A program made the position numbers and the translations under genes. The notes under the pieces are model-generated. The model searched no databases, was not told the origin of the DNA, and saw nothing but the letters and a program-made list of their open reading frames with translations. Below, piece after piece: positions 1 through 8,816 of a stretch of 64,000 nucleotides of DNA. Where the stretch lies: the NCBI GenBank assembly GCA_024707145.1, contig JANQAI010000011.1, positions 496,001 to 560,000 of the forward strand, given 5' to 3'. The stretch's first letter is position 1; each line of letters opens with the position of its first letter. The stretch is from Magnetospirillum sp. Lineage in GTDB: Bacteria > Pseudomonadota > Alphaproteobacteria > Rhodospirillales > Magnetospirillaceae.

Positions 1-2
1 CG

Positions 3-143
3 GACCAGATGCTGATCTACGATGCCGACCGCCACGTCATCCTGCTGGACGTCGATGGCAGTGACACCCGATTCGAGGCGACACCGCTGTTCACCGTCCA
101 GGCCGGCGCCGAGATCAGCGCCTCGGATTTCCTGTTGGTCTAG
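3..143 (+). CDS. C-terminal end of an RTX-like calcium-binding protein (partial)
   Basis: The last 46 codons of a gene whose start lies outside the window. The peptide is rich in Asp and Gly ([12 protein letters not shown]) and ends in ASDFLLV. That resembles the closing strand of haemolysin-type (RTX) proteins, which often finish with a YDxDGxG...ASDF pattern and carry an uncleaved C-terminal secretion signal for type I export. The TAG stop overlaps the stop of the converging chemoreceptor gene in a shared CTAG. Family assignment rests on this short tail only. Confidence 0.45.
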   Translation, partial: DQMLIYDADRHVILLDVDGSDTRFEATPLFTVQAGAEISASDFLLV

Positions 144-2407
144 GCGGCTACGACCGGCATGCCGGCGACGGCGAGGCGGAAGCGATCGGCGAAGCGCTCC
201 TGTTCCTCGCCGTCCAGGCGGAAATGCAGGTGGGCGTGGCCGTGTTCCAATTCCACCACCTCGGCCGGCAGGTTGTCGCCCAGCAGCGGCGCGGACAGGC
301 TCACCCTTTGCCCCAGCCCCAGGGACAGGGTGCCGGCCAGCAGGGTGACGCCCCCTTCCGAACAATCCTGGATGGTGGCTTCGGCCCACTCGCTTCCCAG
401 CCTCACGGTGGCGGCGGCATTGACGCGGTAGCGGGGCAGGGCGCGGCGGTCCACCTCGCGGGTGGCGGTGCGCACAGTCCGCACCAGGGCGTGGCGCAGT
501 TGGTCGATGGCCTCGGCCACATCGGTGGAAACCGAGCGAACGGTGGCGGCACGCTCGCCGGTGGAGGCGGCTTCGCCGGAAACGGTGGCGATGCGGTTGG
601 AGACCTCCAGGGCGGCGTCCGAGGTCTGGGTGACGTTGCGGGCGATCTCGGCGGTGGCGGCGCCCTGCTGCTCGATGGCGGCGGCGATGGCCGAGGACAT
701 GCCGTCCACGTCGCGAATGGACTGGGCAATGGCCGACACCGCTGCCTCCACGTGCCGGGTGGTGCCCTGGATGGTGTCGATCTGGCCGGAAATCTCCTCG
801 GTGGCGCGCGACGTCTGGGTCGCCAGCGCCTTGACCTCGCCGGCCACCACGGCGAAGCCCTTGCCGGCGTCGCCGGCGCGGGCCGCCTCGATGGTGGCGT
901 TCAGCGCCAGCAGGTTGGTCTGGGCGGCGATGCCGCTGATGATCTGCGCCACCTCGCCGATATGGGCGACCGCCTCGGTCAACTGGGCCATGGTGTGCTG
1001 GGCGTCCAGGACGGATTCCACCGCGCGGCGGGTAATGCCGCCGGCGGTCCCCACCTGCTGGGTGATCTCGCCGATGGAGGCGGAGAGCTGCTCGGAGGCC
1101 GAGGCCACGTTCTGGGCGTTGGCCAGCGCCTGGGCGGCGGCGGCGGCCACGTCCTGCGAGTTGGCGCTGACCAACTGTGCCGAACTGGCCATGCCCACGG
1201 CATCGTCCTGCATATGGCCGGTGCGTTCGGCGACGCGGTCCACGGCCGAACGGGTTTCACGCTCCACCGTGTCGGCCATGGCGCGCAGGGCGACCAGCTT
1301 CTCCGCCTCGGCGCGGGTCCGCTCCTGCTCCTGGGCAGTACGCAGGCGTTCGGCCTCGGCGGCATTGTCCTTGAACACCTGAAGGGCGCGGGCCATGGCG
1401 CCCACCTCGTCGGCGCGCTCGCGGGAGGGGACTTCCACCTCCCGCTCGCCGGTGGCCAGCCGACGCATGGCGTCGGCCATGCGGGTCAGCGGGCCATAGA
1501 CGCCGCGGGCAATCAGCGCGCCCAGCACCACCAGCGCCCCGGTGCCCAGGGCAAGGGCGGCGGCGATGGCGCGCCAAGTCAGCCCGTCCACCCGCCGGCT
1601 CTCTGCGGCGGCCGAGCGGGCGCGGTCGCCAGCGTCGCGGGCCAGAGCCTCGACGCGCGGTTCCATCTGGGCGTACAGGTCGGACAGGCGGGCGGTTTCG
1701 CCGGACAGGCGCAAGGTGCCCTCCACCACGGCGGCGAAGTCGCGGTGATAGGCGGCCATCTTGGCGGCGATGCCGTCGCGCACCGCCGCCGGCAGGGCCG
1801 AGGCGTTCAGCACGGCGGCGAACTCGTCGGCGCGCTTGGTCATCTCCGCCTGGTATTTGGCGTCGCGGCGGGCCAGGAAATCCTTTTCGTGGCGGCGCAT
1901 CTGCAGCATCAGCACGGCCAGGCGCAGCTCGTCATGGCTCTTCAGCGCCTCTTCCACCTGATGGACCGAGGCGCGCAGCGACCCCATCAGCCCGTCATTC
2001 TCGGAAAAGCCGATGGTTCGCTGGGTGGCGACCACCTGGGCGAAGCCGTCGGCATAGGCCCGGGCGAGGGTGCGGATGGCCTGGGCATCGCCGCCGGTGG
2101 TGGAGGCCTCCAGGGCTCCCAGCCGATCGAACGCCGCCGCCAGGCTGCGTCCGTGGGCGGCGACCATGTCGTCGTTGCGTTGCGCCAGGAAGTCCTTTTC
2201 CCGTCGGCGGGCGTCCAGCAGGGAAAAGGCCAGGGCGGCGGCGTCATCCTTCAACTGGTCGGCCTGGGCGGCCTGCCCGGCCAGCCGGGACTGGGCCGAA
2301 GCGTTGACGAAGACGACGGCGGCGACGATGGCGAAAATGAGGACGGCGACGGCAACGATGGCGCCGATCTGCACTTTCAAGGGAAAGCGCGCCAAGATCC
2401 CCTGCAT
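140..2407 (-). CDS. Methyl-accepting chemotaxis protein with HBM sensor and C-terminal PilZ domain
   Basis: 755-residue chemoreceptor of the inner membrane that would signal to CheA/CheW. Seen: TM helix about residues 13-35; a periplasmic helical region with two RRxEKDFL motifs (about 62-75 and 168-182), the mark of helical bimodular (HBM) ligand domains; TM2 about 280-300; HAMP; a methyl-accepting signalling hairpin containing the conserved [19 protein letters not shown] core. After it, from about residue 650, comes a PilZ domain with an RALPR (RxxxR) motif and DCSEGG (D/NxSxxG), the two c-di-GMP contacts. MCP-PilZ fusions are known, for example Tlp1 of Azospirillum, where c-di-GMP tunes receptor sensitivity. 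It is the last gene of the leftward chemotaxis cluster, separated by about 110 bp of AT-rich DNA that may hold its own promoter. Ligand unknown. Confidence 0.93.
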   Translation of the reverse strand: MQGILARFPLKVQIGAIVAVAVLIFAIVAAVVFVNASAQSRLAGQAAQADQLKDDAAALAFSLLDARRREKDFLAQRNDDMVAAHGRSLAAAFDRLGALEASTTGGDAQAIRTLARAYADGFAQVVATQRTIGFSENDGLMGSLRASVHQVEEALKSHDELRLAVLMLQMRRHEKDFLARRDAKYQAEMTKRADEFAAVLNASALPAAVRDGIAAKMAAYHRDFAAVVEGTLRLSGETARLSDLYAQMEPRVEALARDAGDRARSAAAESRRVDGLTWRAIAAALALGTGALVVLGALIARGVYGPLTRMADAMRRLATGEREVEVPSRERADEVGAMARALQVFKDNAAEAERLRTAQEQERTRAEAEKLVALRAMADTVERETRSAVDRVAERTGHMQDDAVGMASSAQLVSANSQDVAAAAAQALANAQNVASASEQLSASIGEITQQVGTAGGITRRAVESVLDAQHTMAQLTEAVAHIGEVAQIISGIAAQTNLLALNATIEAARAGDAGKGFAVVAGEVKALATQTSRATEEISGQIDTIQGTTRHVEAAVSAIAQSIRDVDGMSSAIAAAIEQQGAATAEIARNVTQTSDAALEVSNRIATVSGEAASTGERAATVRSVSTDVAEAIDQLRHALVRTVRTATREVDRRALPRYRVNAAATVRLGSEWAEATIQDCSEGGVTLLAGTLSLGLGQRVSLSAPLLGDNLPAEVVELEHGHAHLHFRLDGEEQERFADRFRLAVAGMPVVAA

Positions 2408-2517
2408 GAAGGCCTCCCAACCCCTGATCTTTCTTATGGAAAGAGAGGCTAATGACTCATACGGGGCTTATCAATTAACAGTTGGGTGACATTCCCGCTC
2501 GGCAAGCGTGGTCGCCG

Positions 2518-3013
2518 CTAAAAGAGCTCGTCGTCCTCGCCGATGTCGGCGGGAGGGGCGGGCTCGCGTCCATGCAGGGCGTCCACCAGTCGGCGGCGCC
2601 AGTCGGCCAGGCTGACATTGGCGGCCATGGCGTCGATCCATGCGCCCAGCATGGCTTCGGTCTCGGGGACGTGGGCGGTGGCGCGGGTGGATTCGATCAG
2701 TTCGGCATGCTGCTGGCGCAGGGTCTGCAGCACCGAGGCCACCTGTTCCAAGCCCTGGCGCGAACGGTCGGCGGATTGCAGCTTCTGCACCACCAGGAAG
2801 GTTTCGGCTTGCAACGCCTCGGCATCGGCCCCGGCGGCGATCTGGCCGATGCGGGTCAGCACGCTGGTCGCCCCCCTCGGTGGAATGCTCGAATTCCTCG
2901 CCGGTGTTGACCGCTTCGGCGGCCAGGAACTCGAAGGCCCGCTGCTGCAGCTCGGAAAAGGCCTGCCACCGGGCCAGCAATTCCAACAAGCGGGAACAGT
3001 TGCTATCCGTCAT
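2518..3013 (-). CDS. Chemotaxis-cluster helical protein, candidate CheZ-like CheY phosphatase (frame interrupted)
   Basis: 164-residue, mostly alpha-helical protein after restoring one base; a G run at 2871-2876 is one too long on the coding strand and splits the frame. The start ATG lies one base after the cheB stop, so it is translationally coupled to cheB. It has no strong family signature that I recognise. Two features recall CheZ: a helix with ADRSRQ (Asp82 and Gln86, the same four-residue spacing as catalytic Asp143 and Gln147 of E. coli CheZ), and an acidic C-terminal peptide (EDDELF) after a Pro-rich linker, like the CheZ tail that docks on CheY. No other CheY phosphatase is visible in the operon. 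The function is inference; the gene itself is well supported by coupling and composition. Confidence 0.6.
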
Positions 3014-3014
3014 C

Positions 3015-4070
3015 TCATGTCCTCGTCGCATCGGCGTGGCACAGCCTAAGGATTTCTTCCGTAATACGCGAGAGCGGAAATTCGCGTTCCACCGCGCCAT
3101 TCTCCCGTGCTGCCTTGGGCATGCCGTAGACCACGCAGGACGCCTCGTCCTGGCCGATGGTGGGGGCGCCGGCCCGGCGCATGGCGAGCAATCCGTCGGC
3201 GCCGTCGCGGCCCATGCCGGTGAGGATCACCCCCACCGCCTTGGAGCCGCAGGCCTCGGCCACCGAGTGGAACAGCACGTCCACGCTGGGCTTGTGGCCG
3301 GTGACCAGGGGACCGTCATACAGGTGGATGGTCAGGGCGGCGCCCGAGCGGCGCACCTCCATGTGACGGTCGCCGGGGGCGATGAAGACGTGGCCGGCGA
3401 CGATGCGGTCCCCGTCGGCGGCTTCCTTGACCCGTACGGCGGCCATGCCGTTCAGGCGCTCGGCGAAGCTGGCCGAGAATTTGGGCGGAATGTGCTGGGT
3501 GACCACCACCGGCGGCGCGTCGGGGGGCAGCGCCAGCACGATGTCGCGCAGGGCCTCGACGCCGCCGGTGGACGAGCCGATGACCACCAAGCGGTCGGTG
3601 GACTTGTAGATGGTCGTGACCGCCAGCTTGGGCGCCGCCGCACGGTCGCCCAGCGGCCGCACCCGGGCGGCGGCGGCGGCGCGCACCTTGTCGACCAGCT
3701 CCTTGGCGTGGGCCTGCAGGCCGCCGGCGGCGGTATCGGCCGGCTTGCAGAAGATGTCCACGGCGCCCAGCTCCATGGCCTTCATGGTGACCTCGGCGCC
3801 GCGCTCGGTCAGCGACGACACCATCACCACCGGCATGGGCCGCAGCGTCATCAGCTTTTCCAGGAACGCCAGGCCGTCCATGCGCGGCATTTCCACGTCC
3901 AGCGTCAGCACGTCGGGGTTCAGCGCCTTGATCTTCTCGCGCGCCACCAGCGGGTCGGGGGCGGTGCCCACCACGGTGATGCCGGGCGCCGCCGACAGGA
4001 TGGCCGACAGCATCTGCCGCATGAGGGCGGAATCGTCGACGATGAGCACGCGAATGGACGAGGGGGGCAT
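3015..4070 (-). CDS. cheB: Chemotaxis response regulator protein-glutamate methylesterase
   Basis: 351 residues, the usual CheB length. It removes methyl groups from receptor glutamates (and deamidates glutamine) when phosphorylated by CheA. An N-terminal receiver domain has acidic residues in VDDSALMR and the phospho-acceptor Asp58 in LTLDVEMP. The C-terminal methylesterase domain has the catalytic Ser in GSSTGG (about 167), His193 in TQHIP and Asp in GMGRDGADG. It follows cheD in the leftward operon with an 11-bp gap and precedes the CheZ-like candidate by one base. Frame intact. Confidence 0.97.
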   Translation of the reverse strand: MPPSSIRVLIVDDSALMRQMLSAILSAAPGITVVGTAPDPLVAREKIKALNPDVLTLDVEMPRMDGLAFLEKLMTLRPMPVVMVSSLTERGAEVTMKAMELGAVDIFCKPADTAAGGLQAHAKELVDKVRAAAAARVRPLGDRAAAPKLAVTTIYKSTDRLVVIGSSTGGVEALRDIVLALPPDAPPVVVTQHIPPKFSASFAERLNGMAAVRVKEAADGDRIVAGHVFIAPGDRHMEVRRSGAALTIHLYDGPLVTGHKPSVDVLFHSVAEACGSKAVGVILTGMGRDGADGLLAMRRAGAPTIGQDEASCVVYGMPKAARENGAVEREFPLSRITEEILRLCHADATRT

Positions 4071-4081
4071 GGTGCGGCCCC

Positions 4082-4717
4082 TTACGTGAACAATTCGACG
4101 TCGCCCTCGACCTCGACGGTCTGCAGGCGCGAGCGGTAGGACATTTCGCGGTTGACCACGGCGCGTTCCACATCCTTCTTGAGGAACAGCCGGATCACCT
4201 TGCCCAGCCGGGGGAAGAAGTGGATGCGGCGCGGATGGGGGCCGCCCAGATCCTCGGCGGCGATGCGGTAGCCTTCCTCGGACAGGTAGCGGCGGACAAA
4301 ATTGGCGTTGCGGTCGCCTACCGAGATGGTGGCGGTGCCTACCCCGGGCAGCACGTTGCCGGCGCCGAAAACCTTGATCTCCAGCGTCTCGCGGCGGCCA
4401 CCCCGGCGCAGCACGTCATTGATCAGCTCTTCCATGGCGAAGTTGCCGAACCGCATGGCCTTGTCCACCGGCACGTCGGTTCCCGAATCGGGCAGCATGA
4501 AATGGTTCATGCCGCCGATCTTCAGCCGGGTGTCCCACACGCAGGCGGCGACGCAGGAGCCCAGGACGGTGACGATCATCTCCTGGCCGGCGGTCGACAC
4601 GTAATGTTCGCCCGGCAGGACCTTCACCGCCATGATCTTGAAGGTGGGATCGAACCAGCGCCGCCGTTCCGCCTCGTCGGCCTGGGCTCCCCACGCCCCG
4701 TTCCCGCTCCCGTTCAT
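4082..4717 (-). CDS. cheD: Chemoreceptor glutamine deamidase CheD
   Basis: 211 residues. CheD deamidates receptor glutamines and in many species interacts with CheC-type phosphatases; no cheC is seen here. The conserved catalytic region is present: VLGSCVAACVWD with the nucleophilic Cys, then GGMNHFMLP with the catalytic His, and later GAGNVLPGVGT. The ATG overlaps the cheR stop (ATGA), which fixes the start at 4717. The extra upstream frame is only the cheR coding region. The protein ends in GDVELFT, an acidic-ELF tail reminiscent of two other proteins in this cluster. Confidence 0.95.
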   Translation of the reverse strand: MNGSGNGAWGAQADEAERRRWFDPTFKIMAVKVLPGEHYVSTAGQEMIVTVLGSCVAACVWDTRLKIGGMNHFMLPDSGTDVPVDKAMRFGNFAMEELINDVLRRGGRRETLEIKVFGAGNVLPGVGTATISVGDRNANFVRRYLSEEGYRIAAEDLGGPHPRRIHFFPRLGKVIRLFLKKDVERAVVNREMSYRSRLQTVEVEGDVELFT

Positions 4718-5583
4718 TTGATCCGCCTGTAAACCGTCTTGTCCGCGACCTCGAACCTGTCCGTGACGCCGATCAAGGATTCGGCATGACCAAGATACAG
4801 CATGCCGCCAATGTTCAAATAGTCCGCGTAACGGTTGAACAATTTTCTTTGTGTCGGTTTGTCGAAATAGATGGCGACGTTGCGGCAGAATATGGCGTCG
4901 AAGGTGCCTTTCATCGGCCAATTATCGTGCAGGTTCAGTCGGCGGAAGCGGATCATATGGCGCAACTCGTCCGCCATTTGAATCCGCTCCGCATCGCCGG
5001 GAAAACGGCGGACGAAGCGCTTGCGATAGGTTTCGGGGATGTGCTTGAGCGCCTCGACGGGATAGATGCCGGCCTCGGCGCGGCGCAGCATGTTGGTGTC
5101 GATGTCGGTGGCCAGGATCAGGGCGTCCCAGCCTTCGCCCGGCTTCAGCACGTCGGCCATGGTCATGGCGATGGAATAGGGCTCCTCGCCCGACGAACAG
5201 CCGGCCGACCAGATGCGGATGCGCGGGCGGCGGGGACGCTCGGTCACGCGCGGGGCCAACACCTCGCTCTTGAGGAAATCGAAGTGATGCGGCTCGCGGA
5301 AGAAATTGGTGATGTTGGTGGTGATGGCGTTGACCAGGTTCTCCACCTCGGCGGTGGCGCCCGGCCCCTGCAACAGGTCCACGTATTCGGTGAAGGAGCG
5401 CATGCCCAGCGCGCGCAGGCGCTTGACCAGCCGGCCGCACACCATCTGCCGTTTATGAGCGGACAGCACGATGCCGGTTTCCCGCGACATGAAGGCCGCA
5501 AGAAAACGGAACTCGTCGTCTCCCAACTCGAACTCGCGACGGTGGCCGTGGTCGGTCCGTGCATCGCCGACGTGCTGCTGCAC
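4714..5583 (-). CDS. cheR: Chemotaxis protein methyltransferase
   Basis: 289 residues when started at GTG 5583; it transfers methyl groups from S-adenosylmethionine to receptor glutamates. Motifs: TTNITNFFREPHHF near the N-terminal/catalytic junction, the SAM-binding WSAGCSSGEEPYS loop, an acidic ATDID motif, and FCRNVAIYFDK. The open frame extends further upstream, but that part lacks family resemblance. GTG 5583 follows a purine-rich stretch (gggggaaac) and gives a typical CheR N-terminus. It overlaps cheD by four bases. A 190-bp gap separates it from the upstream receptor gene and contains a short perfect inverted repeat (GATCCC/GGGATC, 5672-5686). Confidence 0.95.
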   Translation of the reverse strand: MQQHVGDARTDHGHRREFELGDDEFRFLAAFMSRETGIVLSAHKRQMVCGRLVKRLRALGMRSFTEYVDLLQGPGATAEVENLVNAITTNITNFFREPHHFDFLKSEVLAPRVTERPRRPRIRIWSAGCSSGEEPYSIAMTMADVLKPGEGWDALILATDIDTNMLRRAEAGIYPVEALKHIPETYRKRFVRRFPGDAERIQMADELRHMIRFRRLNLHDNWPMKGTFDAIFCRNVAIYFDKPTQRKLFNRYADYLNIGGMLYLGHAESLIGVTDRFEVADKTVYRRIK

Positions 5584-5774
5584 CCTGTTTCCCCCGTGCC
5601 CCGCCTCCGTTCTCCCGCAGGATCGTCCGGATGATAGAGGCATCCCCTTAACGATTTGGCGCCCGGCCGGCGATCCCTGTGGGATCAGCCACCCCTCCGA
5701 CCTGGCGCGCACACATGACAAGCGCCGCCGATGGTTCGACGGCATTTACAGTTGTAACAGAACTTACAGCGATT

Positions 5775-8202
5775 TCAAAACTCCGCCCAACCCTCGTCCT
5801 TGGCGGGAGCGCCGTCCTTGGCGTGCAGCTTGGCCAGATGGCTCCGTTGCGGCGCCTCCTTGGCGACGGCGGGCTTGGCTGCGGCCGGCTTGGTCGCCGG
5901 CTTGGCTACTCCAGGTTTCGCCAAGGCGGGCTTTGCCACGGCGGGCTTGTGCGGGACCGGTGCCACGTTCTGCTCGCCCACATGGAAGAACCCCATGAGG
6001 CGGTTGAGTTCCTGGGACTGTTCCTCGAGGGCATGGGCTGCGGCGGCGGATTCCTCGACCAGGGCGGCGTTCTGCTGGGTCATCTCGTCCATCTGGGTGA
6101 CGGCGGCGTTGACCTGGTCGATGCCGCTGGCCTGCTCGCTGCTGGCGGCGGCGATCTCGGCGACGATGTCGGCCACCCGTTTGACGCTGCCGAGGATTTC
6201 CTCCAGCGTCTTGCCGGCGCCCTTGACCAGGTCGGCGCCGCCGCGCACCTGGGTCGAGCTTTCGGCGATCAGGGTCTTGATCTCCTTGCTGGCCTGGGCC
6301 GAGCGCTGGGCCAGGTTGCGGACCTCCTGGGCCACCACGGCGAAGCCCTTGCCGGCGTCGCCGGCGCGGGCCGCCTCCACCGCGGCGTTGAGCGCCAGCA
6401 GGTTGGTCTGGAAGGCGATCTCGTCGATCATGCCGACGATGTCCTCGATCTTCTGCGACGAGGCCTCGATGCGGCCCATGGCGGTGATGGCATTGCTGAC
6501 CACCTCGCCGCCGCCGGCCGCCACCTCGCGGGCGCCGGCCGCCAGCTGGTTGGCCTGCTGGGCGTTGGCGGCGTTCTGGCGCACGGTGGCGGCCAGCTCC
6601 TCCATGGAGGCGGCGGTCTCTTCCAGGGCGGAGGCCTGCTGCTCGGAGCGCTCGGACAGGTCCTGGCTGCCGGCGGCCACCTCCGAGGCGGCCGAGTTGA
6701 TCTGGCCGGCGGCGGAGTTGATGTTGGTGACGATCTCGAACAGCTTGTCGGCGGTCTGGTTGACGTCGCCCTTCAGCTGGCCGAACAGCCCGCCGTACTC
6801 GTTGGTGATGCGCCGGGTCAGGTCGCCGCGGGCCACCGAGGCCAGCACCGCGGCGACGTCCTTCAGCGCCACCCCGGTCAGGTTGACCAGGTTGTTGACG
6901 CCCTCGCACAGGTTGAGCAGGAAGCCGTCCTTGCCGGCCAGGTCGATGCGGCGGTCCAGGTCGCCGGCGCTGGCGGCCTTGGCCACCTCGGCCACCTCGG
7001 CGACGATGGCCGCCTCGCGCGCCCGCTGCGCCGCCTCCGCCTCGGCCTGCGCCACCCGCGCCGCCTCGGCCTCTTCCTCCATCCGCTTCTTGTCCACCGC
7101 GTTCTGCTTGAACACCTGAACGGCCTGCGCCATCTCGCCGATCTCGTCGGTGCGCTCCAGCGCCGGCACCGGCACCTCCAGATGGCCGGTCGCCAGCTCG
7201 CCCATGGCCCCCGTCATCCGCGTGATCGGAACCAGGATCGAACGCGCGATCAGGTAGGCGCAGGCCAGGCCCAGCAGCAGGGCGGCGGCGGACACCGCGG
7301 TGGCGGCCGCCGACCGGCTGGACACCAGGCCCAGGGTGGTTTCCTCGATGGTGGCGAGCAGGGTGTGCTGGCGCTGTGCCGAGGCGCTGGCCAGATCGCC
7401 GAACTGGGTGGCGGCGTCGCCCATGGTGGCGATCAGCTTGCGATAGCCCACGGTGACCTCGAACTGGCGGGTGAAGGCCTCGCGATAGGCGCGGACCTGT
7501 CCCAGGATGCGTTCCAGTTCTGCCCGGTCGGCCGGCATGGTTTCGGCCCGAATGGCGCTTTCCAGGGAGGAAATTGCCTCGGCCAGCTCTTTCTGCGCCG
7601 ACTCGGCCTCGGCATCCTCCATGCGGCCCTGGAAGCGCAGCGCCGCCAGCAGGGCGGCAGCGAAATGGTTCTGGCTGGCGGTGGTGGTGGCCAAGGTTTC
7701 CAGATCGCGTTCCTGGATGCGCGAGGCCACCAGCTTGGCCAGCATGCCTGATGTGTCGCGGCCGATGACGTCGGTGCCTTCGCGCACCAGCTGGTCGCGC
7801 TGGTGCCGCAGGTCGGCCACCTTGTCGAGATCCGCGCTGTAGCTCTCGAACAGCTTGATCATGGAGTCCAGCGCCGCCTTGGTCTCCGCCACGCGCACCT
7901 TGCCGGCGAGGGCATTGAGATCGCGCCGCAGGATATCGCGCAGGCTCGTTGGCGCGCATCAGGGCCTTGTCGTTGCCTTCGGCGAAGAAAATGTAGACGT
8001 TGCGGCGCAGCCCGGCCACGTTGCGGTCGATCTGCTGGATGCTGGTGGTGTTGGCGGAAACGCGGGCGTATTCCCCCACGTAGTCGCGCACCGCGGAGAA
8101 GCCCAGCAGCGCCACCGCCGCGACGGCGACGAGAAACACGATCACGGCGCCGAAGCCGCCGTAGATGCGGCCTTTGACGGTGATCCCCGAGGTCTTGGCC
8201 AT
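5775..8202 (-). CDS. Methyl-accepting chemotaxis protein with CheR-tethering C-terminal pentapeptide (frame interrupted)
   Basis: 808 residues after removing one extra C in GAGCCTG (coding strand; 7941-7947), which breaks the frame near residue 86. TM1 is at about residues 14-36, followed by a long helical periplasmic domain, TM2 about 305-325, a HAMP and a further HAMP-like stretch, then the signalling hairpin with [18 protein letters not shown]. The C-terminus is a low-complexity Ala/Lys/Pro linker with several AKPA-type units, ending in GWAEF. That matches the x-[HFYW]-x-x-[HFYW] pentapeptide that tethers CheR/CheB to receptors (NWETF in E. coli Tar). It sits between cheW and cheR, so it is probably the dedicated receptor of this pathway. 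The ATG start at 8202 is 14 bp after the cheW stop. Confidence 0.92.
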
Positions 8203-8216
8203 GATGCCCCCTGTGG

Positions 8217-8688
8217 TTACGCGGCGATGTCGCCGGCCGCGTGCAAGTCGCCGTTCAACATGGTCTCCAGGTCCAGCAGGGCCACCATGCGGCCCTCTAC
8301 CGTCACCAGTCCGGACAGGAAGCGGGTGCTTTCGCCGTGGTCCAGGCTCGGGAACCGGCTGGATGTCGGCGCTGGGGACGGTGATGATGTCGGCCACCGC
8401 GTCCACCAGGATGCCCAGCACCCGGTGCCCCACCGTCACGACGATGGTGACGTGGCGCGGCGTCGCTTCGGTCAGATGGCCGGTGAAGCGGGCGCGCAGG
8501 TCGAAGACCGGAATGATGGCGCCGCGCAGGTTGATCACGCCGCGCAGATGGGGCGGGGTGTCGGGCAGTTCGGTGGTTGCCGTCCATCCTTTGATTTCGC
8601 GGATGGCCATGATGTCCACGCCGTATTCCTCGTCTCCGATGGTGAACGAGATGAACTGGCGGACATTATTTCTGCTCGTGATCTCCAT
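8217..8688 (-). CDS. cheW: Chemotaxis coupling protein CheW (frame interrupted)
   Basis: 156 residues after correcting GAGCCTG at 8343-8349 to GAGCTG. CheW links receptors to CheA. Seen: RQFISFTIGDEEYGVDI at the start, the conserved NLRGAIIPVFDLR core, then VLGILVDAVADI and, past the frame break, RFLSGLVTVEGRMVALLDLE, all typical CheW positions. As read, the protein would change frame at residue 115 and run on into the next gene as nonsense. Start ATG 8688 is preceded by a purine-rich region. It lies between cheA and the operon's receptor. Confidence 0.93.
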
Positions 8689-8710
8689 GGTCCCCCCACC
8701 CAAAGAGTTT

Positions 8711-8743
8711 CCGCCAGTATAGCCTTGGGCCGGGGACTGGCGG
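8711..8743. repeat. Inverted repeat between cheA and cheW
   Basis: CCGCCAGT at 8711-8718 and its perfect complement ACTGGCGG at 8736-8743 with a 17-base spacer. They lie in the 128-bp gap between the cheA stop and the cheW start, next to an AT-rich stretch (8756-8787) unusual for this GC-rich region. It could be an mRNA stem between the two genes, or the AT-rich part could carry an internal promoter. There is no T tract typical of an intrinsic terminator. Confidence 0.35.
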
Positions 8744-8816
8744 AATGGGGTATTAAAGAGGATTAATATAAAAGAAACTTATATACCATGGAGGGGCGAC
8801 GCCACCCCAAAGTGGG

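Noticed and set aside
224-2452. Long open frame on the plus strand opposite the chemoreceptor (and similar antisense frames across most large genes)
   Set aside because: It is Gly/His/Gln-rich nonsense produced by high GC opposite a real gene, with no family features. The same applies to long antisense frames over gltB, napA and the RND pump.
2430-2475. TCTTTC/GGAAAGA inverted repeat upstream of the MCP-PilZ gene, with a faintly similar stretch upstream of the receptor at 20827
   Set aside because: The resemblance between the two sites is weak and the repeat is short in AT-rich DNA, so it is not supported as a shared operator.
5764-8703. A single 979-residue protein combining CheW and the receptor
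   Set aside because: It is the result of reading through the GAGCCTG break in cheW; the middle and end are out of frame for both genes.
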